Both the position numbers and the translations under genes were made by a program. Source: Methanothermococcus sp. SCGC AD-155-E23 (GTDB lineage: Archaea > AGJL01 > Methanococci > Methanococcales > Methanococcaceae). From it: a DNA stretch of 39,747 bases. Within the stretch, counting starts at the first letter, position 1. Each line of letters starts with the position of its first letter. Below the pieces are notes generated by a model. The model did no database searches and was not told where the DNA came from. It saw nothing but the letters and a program-made list of their open reading frames with translations. Positions 8,861-17,200 of this stretch are shown one piece after another. The stretch is from assembly GCA_019561615.1 (NCBI GenBank), contig JAHEQA010000047.1, positions 1 to 39,747 on the forward strand, read 5' to 3'.

Positions 8861-8870
8861 CTATAAAAAT
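8861..8870 (-). promoter_or_regulatory. TATA box candidate for tfrA
   Basis: Minus-strand ATTTTTATAG lies about 45 bases ahead of the tfrA TTG start, in the 70-base gap after pstA. A start of transcription about 25 bases downstream would leave a short leader containing the GGTGAT ribosome binding site. Confidence 0.4.
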
Positions 8871-8888
8871 TGTTTTTAAAAAAAGAGT

Positions 8889-9737
8889 TTAGAGTCTTAT
8901 GGTGTCCTTCTTCAGGAAGTACCTTATAGGTACAAATAGAGCCAGGAATAGGACCAACATAACTAGGGCTGCTCCCCAGGCCATCTTGTGGTCCTCTGGA
9001 GAGGGGCTTTGAACTAGGTTGTAGATTAGAAGGGGAAGTGCTCCAATAGGTTCAAGTAAACTACTTGGATAGGACTCGTAAAGACCTCCAGCTGTATAGA
9101 GTAGAGGGGCAGTTTCCCCGGCAACCTTTGCCATACCTATTAATACTCCAGTAAGTATTCCTGCCTTGGCCATCTTTGTAATGATCTTAAAGATAACCTG
9201 GGCCCTTGTACATCCCAGGGCGTATCCCCCCTCCTTGTAGATCTTGGGAACCTCTGACATAGCCTCCTCTGTATAGACTGCAACATAGGGCATAAGGATA
9301 ATTGCCAGGGCCAGGGCCCCAGCTAAGGCAGAGTATGTCCCCATGGGGAATACAACAACCCCAGCTATAAAGGTACCTACAAGGATGGTGGGAAACTCCA
9401 ACATTATCTGAAGTAGAACCTTTGTAGCCTTACCTATGAAGCTATCTGGGAATTCATAGGCGTAGGCCCCAGCGAGGAATGCCAGAGGTACTCCAATTAC
9501 AGTTGCCGTGATGGTGAGGATAATGGTACCTACTATGGCAGGTCCAATACCCCCGTTACTGAAGGTCTCAGTTAGAAAGGGTAAGCCCCTCTCTGCAATA
9601 ACTGGGGCGCCCTTGAGAAATATAGATATGATAATGTGAAAGAGGGGAAGTATTGCCAGGAATGTTAGGGCTCCAATGGTAAATACAAATATCTTGTCCT
9701 TTAACATCCTTAACTTCTTGTAATCAATGTGAAACAT
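8889..9737 (-). CDS. pstA: Phosphate ABC transporter permease PstA
   Basis: One of the two membrane permease subunits of the high-affinity phosphate importer. The 282 residues hold about six hydrophobic helices and the conserved cytoplasmic EAA-type loop around EAMSEVPKIYKEGGYALGCTRAQ. The start at 9737 has a GGAGGTGG ribosome binding site and overlaps the end of pstC by 14 bases, so the two are translationally coupled. The ATPase gene pstB, which normally follows pstA, is missing here; tfrA follows instead after 70 bases. The complex therefore needs a PstB encoded elsewhere. Confidence 0.93.
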   Translation of the reverse strand: MFHIDYKKLRMLKDKIFVFTIGALTFLAILPLFHIIISIFLKGAPVIAERGLPFLTETFSNGGIGPAIVGTIILTITATVIGVPLAFLAGAYAYEFPDSFIGKATKVLLQIMLEFPTILVGTFIAGVVVFPMGTYSALAGALALAIILMPYVAVYTEEAMSEVPKIYKEGGYALGCTRAQVIFKIITKMAKAGILTGVLIGMAKVAGETAPLLYTAGGLYESYPSSLLEPIGALPLLIYNLVQSPSPEDHKMAWGAALVMLVLFLALFVPIRYFLKKDTIRL

Positions 9738-10662
9738 GGGCTCTCCACCTCCTGAGATAGTACAGCCCTATTAAATTCACAACAAGTCCTATAAGGAAGA
9801 GTACCAACCCTCCTGCATAGAGTGCAGAGGTCATGTACTTGTAGATGGGTGCATTTCCAAATTGATTTGCTATCAGGGAGGAGATAGTATATCCAGGGGC
9901 GAACAACTTGTAGGTTAAGTTGAAGGCGTTACCTATAACCAGGGATACTGCAACTGTCTCACCAAGAGCCCTACCAAATGCCAGTATAAACCCTGAGAGG
10001 ATTGCAGGTTTAATATACCCCAGTAGTACCTTTGTGGCCTCGTATCTCGTAGCCCCCAAGGCGTATAGGCCCTCCTTGTATACCGTAGGTATCATGGCGT
10101 AGGCCTCCCTTATAATGGCAGAGGCAAAGGGTATAACCATGATCCCTAGAAGTATACCTGCAGAGAGATAACAGAACCCTGTTAGAGGTGGGTAATCGAA
10201 GAGGGGTATAAAAGAGAAGTACTCGTAGAGGAACTTCATAATGTAGTCCCTGAGTATGGGGACAAGTATAAGTGCCCCCCATATACCGTATATAATAGTT
10301 GGTAATCCAGCCATGATATCTGATATAATGATAAGGGGGTACTTCAACGGTTTTGGGGCGTAGTCGTTTACATAGATGGCGTAGGCTATGGAGATGGGAA
10401 GTGCAAAGAGTATGGCTATCACTGCAGTATATATACTACCCCATATTGGGGCTGCCAAACCATATACCTCCTTACTAGCCTCCTCAGCTGCTATCCACAC
10501 ATTTTTTATAAAGAGGTCTATACCGTATCTCTCAATTGCTGGATAGGAGGATACAAAGTAGAAGACCAGCATAGAAACAAACAGTAAAAATACCACTATA
10601 ACTGCAGGCATTGTTATTATCTTGAACTCGTCAATCTTTCTTAAAATCTTCTTCAGGTCCAT
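9724..10662 (-). CDS. pstC: Phosphate ABC transporter permease PstC
   Basis: The partner permease of PstA. It has a single N-terminal helix, then a transport domain with the EAA-type loop EAYAMIPTVYKEGLYALGATRYEA. I use the ATG at 10662 (312 residues) because GGTTGAT lies a few bases ahead; a GTG four codons upstream at 10674 has no ribosome binding site. It follows pstS after about 50 bases, a stretch that holds an oligo-T tract likely to reduce read-through from pstS. Confidence 0.92.
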   Translation of the reverse strand: MDLKKILRKIDEFKIITMPAVIVVFLLFVSMLVFYFVSSYPAIERYGIDLFIKNVWIAAEEASKEVYGLAAPIWGSIYTAVIAILFALPISIAYAIYVNDYAPKPLKYPLIIISDIMAGLPTIIYGIWGALILVPILRDYIMKFLYEYFSFIPLFDYPPLTGFCYLSAGILLGIMVIPFASAIIREAYAMIPTVYKEGLYALGATRYEATKVLLGYIKPAILSGFILAFGRALGETVAVSLVIGNAFNLTYKLFAPGYTISSLIANQFGNAPIYKYMTSALYAGGLVLFLIGLVVNLIGLYYLRRWRAHVSH

Positions 10663-10686
10663 GGTATCAACCACTTAGAAATTAAT

Positions 10687-10702
10687 ATAAAAAATAAAAA
10701 AA
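10687..10702 (-). terminator. Oligo-T tract between pstS and pstC
   Basis: On the minus strand the 3' flank of pstS has a run of seven T, then A and five or more T. Partial termination here would let the binding protein be made in excess over the permease, as is usual for ABC importers. The AT-rich stretch could also hold a weak internal TATA box. Confidence 0.4.
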
Positions 10703-10711
10703 GAGGAAGAA

Positions 10712-11875
10712 TTAATCTTTTATCATATCAACAGCCTTCAATCCAATCTGTGCAACCTCCTCTGGCAATCCTACATAACCCTCTGCCAGGTGCTCTGGTT
10801 TCTGTCCCTCAGTTAATACCCATCTCAGGAAGTCCTTGATAGCCTTAGCCTCCTCTGGAGTGTAGTGCTTGTAGTTTTTGTTCTCCCATACAAGGAAGTG
10901 TGTAAATGCCACAATTGGATAGGCCTTTTCACCTGGAGCGTCTAACAGCTGTTTTATATCCTCCTTGTAACCCTCTGTAGGATCTGGTATGTTGGTCTTA
11001 ACACCTGCAACAGCTGCCTGGATTGTCTCTGTTGTAGGCTCAACAAACTTACCCTCTCTGTTCTCTATAGCTGCAGTTGGTAGGTCGTTCTTAATGGTGT
11101 AGGACAACTCTGTGTATGCTATACTATAGGGGGTTTTTTTCAATGTGTTAATTACTCCAGGGTTACCCTTTCCTCCAACTCCTCTACCTATCTTATCAAC
11201 TGGCCAGTCAACAAGTTTTCCACTTCCTACCTTCTCAGCCCACTCCTTGCTTACCATACTTAGGAAGGTTGTGAATATGGCAGTGGTACCACTACTGTCA
11301 CTTCTGTGTACAACTATTATCTTCTCATGGGGCAATTTGTCGGCAACCTCAGGGTTCAACTTCTTTATCCTCTCGTCGTCCCAGTACTCGATCTTCCCTA
11401 GGAATATGTCTGCAAGTACATCCCTACTTAACTTTAAGGTATGCTTTCCAATCTCTGGAACGTTGTAGGTTATTACTACAGCTCCAACGATCTCAGGGAA
11501 CTGTAATGGCTGATCTCCAGTTTCTAAGAACTTCTTCCACATATCCTCCTTTACAGGTGGGTCAGTTCTTCCAATGTGTGTAAGTCCCATCAAGAAGTCC
11601 TTCTGCCCCTTTCCACTTCCTCCTCCCTCATACTCTATCTTTACATGTGGATTGATCTTCTGGTAGTCTGCTATCCACTTCTGTATCTGGTACTTTGGGA
11701 AGGTTGCTCCAGAGGTTCTAATTGTAACAGTCTTAGGAGGAGTGCTAGGTTGAACTTCTGGCTTAGTAGGAGTCTCTTGAGGCTGAGCCTTCTCCTGGGT
11801 GCCCATACATCCACTTAGGGATACTACAGGGACCAGGAGAAGTACCCCTAAAAGTAGAGCTACTATCTTCTTCAA
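10712..11875 (-). CDS. pstS: Phosphate ABC transporter substrate-binding lipoprotein PstS
   Basis: The extracytoplasmic phosphate-binding protein that delivers phosphate to PstCA. The phosphate-site signatures GSGKG, HRSDSSGTT and GVGGKGNPGV are visible. The N-terminus from a TTG at 11875 reads as a short lipoprotein signal: two Lys, a hydrophobic core, then lipobox LSGC with Cys23, followed by a Pro/Thr/Gln-rich linker. AGGTGG lies five bases ahead of the TTG. An in-frame ATG at 11902 would add nine residues before the signal and would lie right at the predicted transcription start. The first 144 bases counted from that ATG are 142/144 identical to the carbonic anhydrase gene upstream, and the promoter is similar too. 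Confidence 0.95.
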   Translation of the reverse strand: MKKIVALLLGVLLLVPVVSLSGCMGTQEKAQPQETPTKPEVQPSTPPKTVTIRTSGATFPKYQIQKWIADYQKINPHVKIEYEGGGSGKGQKDFLMGLTHIGRTDPPVKEDMWKKFLETGDQPLQFPEIVGAVVITYNVPEIGKHTLKLSRDVLADIFLGKIEYWDDERIKKLNPEVADKLPHEKIIVVHRSDSSGTTAIFTTFLSMVSKEWAEKVGSGKLVDWPVDKIGRGVGGKGNPGVINTLKKTPYSIAYTELSYTIKNDLPTAAIENREGKFVEPTTETIQAAVAGVKTNIPDPTEGYKEDIKQLLDAPGEKAYPIVAFTHFLVWENKNYKHYTPEEAKAIKDFLRWVLTEGQKPEHLAEGYVGLPEEVAQIGLKAVDMIKD

Positions 11876-11902
11876 AATACCACCTATTTGCCCTTTTAAC
11901 AT
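11759..11902 (-). repeat. Lipoprotein leader duplication, pstS copy
   Basis: These 144 bases encode the signal peptide, lipobox and linker of PstS. They match 12684-12827 at 142 of 144 positions without gaps. The differences are one silent change in the linker and ATG versus GTG at the upstream in-frame start. Weaker similarity continues upstream through the TATA box. Confidence 0.97.
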
Positions 11903-11923
11903 TTAGCTATTTGGACATAAAAT

Positions 11924-11940
11924 TCTATATAAAATTTTCT
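11924..11940 (-). promoter_or_regulatory. TATA-box promoter of pstS
   Basis: Minus-strand TTTTATATA (11926-11934) lies about 51 bases ahead of the TTG start. Just upstream, TTTCA (11955-11959) and TGAAA (11967-11971) form a short inverted repeat that could be a phosphate-responsive operator; that role is a guess. Confidence 0.55.
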
Positions 11941-11979
11941 ATTAGTGAACATTATTTCATAAAATGTGAAATACTACAT

Positions 11980-11991
11980 ATAAAAAAAATA
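11980..11991 (-). terminator. Oligo-T terminator after the carbonic anhydrase gene
   Basis: Eight T on the minus strand begin a few bases after the carbonic anhydrase stop codon. With a separate promoter for pstS this makes the carbonic anhydrase gene a single-gene transcript. Confidence 0.55.
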
Positions 11992-11996
11992 GGGGA

Positions 11997-12800
11997 TTAA
12001 CCCTTGTATTGCTCCAAGGGGATAAAAGTATCCTTCTCCTGGTCGTAATATTCAATCTCTCCAGTCCTTATATTGAAGTACCATCCATGTATAGAGAGCT
12101 CCCCATTTTCTACCCTTCTCTTTACCCCTGGATATGTCATAAGGTTTTTAATCTGGAACTTTATGGAGGTCTTCTCAGTAAGTTCTGCAAGTTTCTCTTT
12201 ATCCACTGTCTTATTCCCGATCTCCTTTAAAACATACTCCTTAACTGGTTCTGCCACTTTTAACCACTTTTTTATAGCCATCATTTCAGGATCCTCTGGG
12301 ATATCTTGGTAGAGTGCTTTACAGGCTCCACACTGTGAGTGACCACAGACTATGATATGCTCCACTTCTAACACAGAAACTGCATACTCTATTGCCGATG
12401 CAACACCACTGTACTCTAGGGCAGATTCATGAGGTGGCACAAAGTTCCCTATAACTCTCAGAACAAAAAGATCCCCAGGATCACTTTTTGTTATTATACT
12501 TGGGACAACCCGTGAGTCACTACATGTGATGAAGAATACCTTTGGTTTTTGACCCTCTTCAGCCAACTTGGCGAATAACTCTTTATTTTTTTCATAGTAG
12601 TCCTTTCTATACTCCATATAGTTTTTTATTAGTGTTTTCAGATCTTTACCTTCCACGTTTACAACCTCTTCTTTATTTTTAGTTGGCTTAGTAGGGGTCT
12701 CTTGAGGCTGAGCCTTCTCCTGGGTGCCCATACATCCACTTAGGGATACTACAGGGACCAGGAGAAGTACCCCTAAAAGTAGAGCTACTATCTTCTTCAA
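11997..12800 (-). CDS. Surface-exposed beta-class carbonic anhydrase with PstS-derived lipoprotein leader
   Basis: Interconverts CO2 and bicarbonate with a zinc site. The beta-class ligands are present: Cys and Asp of ITCSDSR, and His and Cys of CGHSQCG. The catalytic domain resembles bacterial beta enzymes of the Helicobacter/vent Campylobacterota type. The N-terminus is the same signal peptide, lipobox LSGC (Cys23) and linker as PstS, so the enzyme should be lipid-anchored outside the membrane, whereas methanogen beta enzymes such as Cab are cytoplasmic. I use the TTG at 12800, which has AGGTGG five bases ahead and starts the signal cleanly; an in-frame GTG at 12827 is the alternative. It has its own TATA box and terminator. 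Transfer of a bacterial gene followed by capture of the pstS leader is my inference. Confidence 0.92.
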   Translation of the reverse strand: MKKIVALLLGVLLLVPVVSLSGCMGTQEKAQPQETPTKPTKNKEEVVNVEGKDLKTLIKNYMEYRKDYYEKNKELFAKLAEEGQKPKVFFITCSDSRVVPSIITKSDPGDLFVLRVIGNFVPPHESALEYSGVASAIEYAVSVLEVEHIIVCGHSQCGACKALYQDIPEDPEMMAIKKWLKVAEPVKEYVLKEIGNKTVDKEKLAELTEKTSIKFQIKNLMTYPGVKRRVENGELSIHGWYFNIRTGEIEYYDQEKDTFIPLEQYKG

Positions 12801-12827
12801 AATACCACCTATTTGCCCTTTTAACAC
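12684..12827 (-). repeat. Lipoprotein leader duplication, carbonic anhydrase copy
   Basis: Partner of 11759-11902, 142 of 144 bases identical. The identity ends abruptly after the codons for Thr-Lys-Pro; PstS continues with Glu-Val-Gln and this gene with Thr-Lys-Asn, which marks the junction with the carbonic anhydrase body. Confidence 0.97.
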
Positions 12828-12848
12828 TTATCTATTTGGTCATGATTG

Positions 12849-12891
12849 TATATAAAGTTTTCCACAGGAATAATATTATTCGTGGCGAATA
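12849..12891 (-). promoter_or_regulatory. Promoter and operator-like palindrome of the carbonic anhydrase gene
   Basis: Minus-strand CTTTATATA (12849-12857) stands 49 bases ahead of the TTG start, the same spacing as in pstS. Upstream, TATTCG (12877-12882) and CGAATA (12886-12891) form a perfect palindrome around three bases, which is not present before pstS. It lies between this gene and the divergent htpX and could control either. Confidence 0.55.
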
Positions 12892-12964
12892 GTTCATTAA
12901 ATATGTAAATTTAAAATAAATAATAAGAGAGAAACCATAAAAAAGGCATATAGGAGGGATAGGG

Positions 12965-13822
12965 ATGATAGCCACCTTAAAAGTACTACTGTTGATGGCT
13001 CTACTGACGGGAATACTCTATGGAGCATGTTTGCTATTTAACATCCATCCTCTAATAGCTCTAATAATAGCACTGATACCTAACCTTATTGCCTACTTCT
13101 TCAGTGACAAGATAGTACTTATGAGTTATGGGGCAAGGATAGTAGATGAGAGGGAGGCACCTTATCTCCACAGGATTGTGGAGAGGGTGGCAAGGAGGGC
13201 AGGTATTCCAAAACCTAAGGTAGCTATAATAGATACACCTACTCCAAACGCCTTCGCAACAGGTAGAAGTCCAAAACATGGGGTGGTGGCAGTTACCACA
13301 GGTATTATGAACCTCCTTAACTCCCAGGAGTTGGAGGGAGTAATTGCCCATGAGATAAGCCATATAAAAAATAGAGATATCCTAATAGGTACCATAGTGG
13401 CTGTACTTGCAGGGGCTATCGTCTACCTTGCAGAGATGCTCCAGTGGGGACTGTTATTTGGATTTAGTAGGGAAGATGAAGATAACCCCCTGGAGTTCAT
13501 AGGTTCCATACTCTTTATGATATTTGCACCTATTGCTGCAACCCTGATACAGTTTGCCATCTCTAGGCAGATGGAGTTCCGTGCAGATGAGGGTGGAGCT
13601 AGATACTCCCATCCCCTCTATCTAGCAAATGCCCTGGTTAAACTTGAAAAAGGAGTAAGTATGTACCCCCTAGAGAAGGGTAATCCAGCAACTGCACATC
13701 TCTTTATAGTAAATCCCTTTAGAGATGAGACTATAATGAAACTCTTCTCCACACATCCACCTACAGAGGAGAGAGTAAGAAGACTCCTTGAGATGGCAAA
13801 AAATCTAGGATACAGGAGATAG
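12965..13822 (+). CDS. htpX: HtpX-like membrane zinc metalloprotease
   Basis: A 285-residue M48 family protease for membrane protein quality control. Two hydrophobic helices lie at the N-terminus (about residues 5-47), the zinc motif HEISH sits near residue 130, two more helices follow, and the third ligand is the Glu of MEFRADEGG. The start has GGAGGG upstream in TAGGAGGGATAGGG. It is divergent from the carbonic anhydrase gene. The length and layout are normal for archaeal HtpX. Confidence 0.93.
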   Translation: MIATLKVLLLMALLTGILYGACLLFNIHPLIALIIALIPNLIAYFFSDKIVLMSYGARIVDEREAPYLHRIVERVARRAGIPKPKVAIIDTPTPNAFATGRSPKHGVVAVTTGIMNLLNSQELEGVIAHEISHIKNRDILIGTIVAVLAGAIVYLAEMLQWGLLFGFSREDEDNPLEFIGSILFMIFAPIAATLIQFAISRQMEFRADEGGARYSHPLYLANALVKLEKGVSMYPLEKGNPATAHLFIVNPFRDETIMKLFSTHPPTEERVRRLLEMAKNLGYRR

Positions 13823-13860
13823 GGTGTTAATCCCCTGTGTAATACCTCTATTTCCGAAAA

Positions 13861-13872
13861 ATTTATATATAT
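13861..13872 (+). promoter_or_regulatory. BRE/TATA promoter of the histone gene
   Basis: CCGAAAA (13854-13860) followed by ATTTATATATAT is a textbook archaeal BRE and TATA box, 43-54 bases ahead of the histone ATG. The leader ends in the strong ribosome binding site GAGGTGAT (13904-13911). Confidence 0.75.
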
Positions 13873-13914
13873 CCTTTTTAAGACTTAAAAATATAAAGTA
13901 AAAGAGGTGATGGA

Positions 13915-14136
13915 ATGGCAAAGCTTCCAGTTGCACCAGTGGCAAGGATATTAAAGGAGGCAGGTGCAGAGAGGGTAAGTGAAAAGGCTGCCAAGGCATT
14001 AGTGGAGGCACTCGAGGAAATAGCAATGGAGATTGCTAAGGGGGCTGTAGAGTTGGCAAAACATGCCAACAGGAAGACAGTTAAAGAGGAAGATGTAAGA
14101 ATGGCCCTAAAGATGATAGTAAACAAGGGCGAATAA
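13915..14136 (+). CDS. Archaeal histone
   Basis: A 73-residue single histone fold protein of the HMf/HFX type that wraps DNA as dimers and longer oligomers. The three-helix fold is clear: [19 protein letters not shown], a central amphipathic helix [19 protein letters not shown], then [17 protein letters not shown]. It has no tails. A strong promoter and ribosome binding site fit an abundant protein. An oligo-T run at 14143-14149 follows, and the gene converges on reverse gyrase. Confidence 0.96.
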   Translation: MAKLPVAPVARILKEAGAERVSEKAAKALVEALEEIAMEIAKGAVELAKHANRKTVKEEDVRMALKMIVNKGE

Positions 14137-14140
14137 CTCT

Positions 14141-14152
14141 TCTTTTTTTATA
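14141..14152 (+). terminator. Oligo-T terminator after histone gene
   Basis: Seven T (14143-14149) begin seven bases after the histone stop; further T-rich sequence follows before the convergent reverse gyrase end. Confidence 0.5.
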
Positions 14153-14213
14153 AGTTTCCATTTTTACAATATAGTCAAACTTCTATATAAAGATACCTCA
14201 GGGTAGTGTTATA

Positions 14214-17200
14214 TTATATCCTATCACATATAGCTTTTAGGGAGTGTAACACCTGGATATAATCCATCTCTCCCCTCTCTATTTTATCCATAACCTCCTC
14301 CAGTTCCCTTGTTTTCTCCTCGGATATAAGATGTGGATAGTGTGTAATAAGGTAGTTGTAAACCTCTATTCCCAACTTTGTAGGTATCAACTTACCTTTG
14401 TTCTTACTCTTTATCACGTAACCCCTATCTAACAACTTCTTTATTATCTGGGCATAGGTGGAGGGTCTTCCTATACCCCTCTCCTTCATAAGTTTTACAA
14501 CCTCTCCCTCGTCGTAAAGTGGCACCTTGTTTACCTTCCTTATACGGTACTCTAAAACCTTCAATCTATTCTTCTCAATCCTTGGGAGTTTTCTCAACTT
14601 CAAGTTGTAGATCCTACTCCAACCGTCAAACTCCACATCTACATAACCTTCTATCCTCTCCTCCACATCCTTTATATACAACTCCTGATAGAGTAAGATA
14701 GCCTCCTTCATCTGGGAGGCCATAAACCTTCTAAATATAAGGTCGTATACCCTTATGTGGTTTCTACTTAGGCTTATGTTGTTCTCCTTGATGAACTCTA
14801 TAAGTTCTCCAGTATCCATAGGTTTTGTGGGCCTTATACACTCATGTGGCCCCTCCATGTAAAACTCCCTGTTCTTCAGGTAATCCTCCAAGTTGGATAA
14901 CTTTAGATACTCCCTTGCAACCCTCATACCATCTAGGGATACCCTTGTGGAGGAGGTTCTATGGTAGGTAGTTAATCCCAGTTCAAAGAGGTCCTGAGCT
15001 ATCTTCATAACCTCTTCTGTACTTAAGTAGAACTTCTTTGTAGCCTCCTCCAGAAGGGTATCTGTGGTGAAGGGAGGTAGTGGGGGAACCTCTTTCTTAT
15101 AGAGTTTTACCTCAACCTCTACTTCATCCCCTTTGAAGTCACCCTCCCACACCTTCCCAAGGTATATATCGTACTCCAGTCTTAGGGAGAGGTAAGGTAC
15201 CTTCTTCTTATGTTCCTTATACCTCTCTATTATCCAGCCTAGAACTGGTGTCTGCACCCTACCTGCAGAGAGGTAGTTCTTCTTGAAGACCTCCCACAGC
15301 TTCTGACTAAGTTTAAACCCTATCCACCTATCCTCTATCCTTCTAACTAACTGACTCTTCACCTTGTTCTCATCTAACTTTAACTCCTCACCTCTTCTGT
15401 ATGCCTCCACAGCCCTTAAAATTGCCCTTCTAGTTATCTCGTTAAACCCTATCCTGTAGATGTTTTTGTTAAAGGGTAGTACATTTAGACCTATGTCATA
15501 TCCTATCTTCTCCCCCTCAGTATCGATATCTGTGGCTATAAATATTCCATCTACCTCATCTGCAATCTCCCTTATGGTCTCGATGTTATCCCTACAGTTT
15601 ATCAGGTTTACCCTCTCTCCCCTCTCCATCAACTCCTTAATTATCTCCTCTATATCTTTCTGATCAGTTATCTGCTCCCCATTTATCTTCCTTAGAGCCA
15701 TATAGATGGGGATATAGAGGTTATCCTCTATCTTTACCCCGTAGTATCCCTCCTTGGTAACCAGGTCAAAGATATGACCGCCACTGGCAGTTATTATTAG
15801 GTTTATATCTCCCATACACACCTCGTAAACATTTATACCTCTGATCTTTCTCCTTGAGGGTCTTCCAAAGAAACTTGCTATTGTCCTAGCCTTGTTTGGA
15901 CTCTCTACAACCATGAGGATGGACTTCAATAGATCAGGTACCTTACCCCTCTTCATACCTAGCTTAATCCTCTCCCTGTCCTCCTCTATCTTCTTTATCA
16001 ACTCCTCAAAGTTAACCTCTTTAGCACTTTTAAATTCACTTTCGTAGTTAAACAGCATATACTTTTTAACACTTTCAAACAACTTCCAGTCATCTACCAG
16101 TAGTATGGAGGCTCCCTTTGTTAGACCAAACTCTGTCATTCTGGAGGTTCTACCAGAGGCCTGGATATAGGTTTTTATATCTGGTATAAGTAGGTAGATC
16201 TCATCCTCTTCAACCCTTAGAGAGAAGTTCTTCAACTTTAAATTCCTCTTTAGAATCTCCTCTATCTCCTCTAGGGACTTCCCCTCTATCTTAACCTCTA
16301 TCCCTCTACTCTCCCTTACCTTCTCCAGGTACTCCCTCAGTTTAAACTTCATCTTTGGAATGCCGTAGAATAGGGCGTATCTCACCCTCTCAGGCATATC
16401 CAATCCTCTAACTAGAACCCCGTAGTAGGATGCAACCCCTATAAGTACATCTATCTTACCCTCCCTGAACTCCTCAAAGCCCTCCTTATCCTTTGAATGG
16501 ATAAGCTTGACCTTTATGTTGTGCTCCCTTAAAAGGTTTTCAATATCCCTTGCCATCTCCAAGCCGTAATCCTGGGATACAAATACAAGGCCACCTGTAC
16601 CTAAGAGTTTAACGTACTCTAAAACCTTCTCCATACCTATCTCGTCGTATATATCAACAACGTCTCTCAACTTGTTTATACCGTATCCAACTTCAAAGTC
16701 CAACAACTCCCTGTATAACTTTACCCTGTCTCCATAACTCTTTCCAGTTGCAGATGCAATAACTATACATCCATGTTTAATACCCTCTATCTTCTTTTTC
16801 AACTTCTCCCTAAGTTCTAGGGCCTCCTCGAATCTCTTCCTCCTCATAAGTAGTATAATCCTGTAGGCCTCCTCTATCAACTCCTTACTGAAACCTAGAA
16901 GTATTAAAGTTCTATCTATATTCCTGGAGGATTTTAAAAGGGCGTCCACGTCATCTACGAATATAAAGTCAAAGGTTGTATTGGGCATATTCCTGGTGAG
17001 ATAGTTGGAGGTTGTAATGAGCACCTGAAAGTCCCCCTTCTCTATCCTCTCCTTAACCTCCCTCTTCTCCCTCTCACTTAACTCTGAGTGATAACATACC
17101 ACCTTGATTTTATCCCCTACAAGGGATATTGCCCTCTCGTAGGTCTGTTTAACTAGGAGGGTAGTGGGGAGGATTATATAGCACCTCTTCCCCCTACTTG

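Noticed and set aside
14811-16000. Second zinc finger of reverse gyrase
   Set aside because: Only isolated Cys residues are seen in the topoisomerase half; no CxxC pairs.
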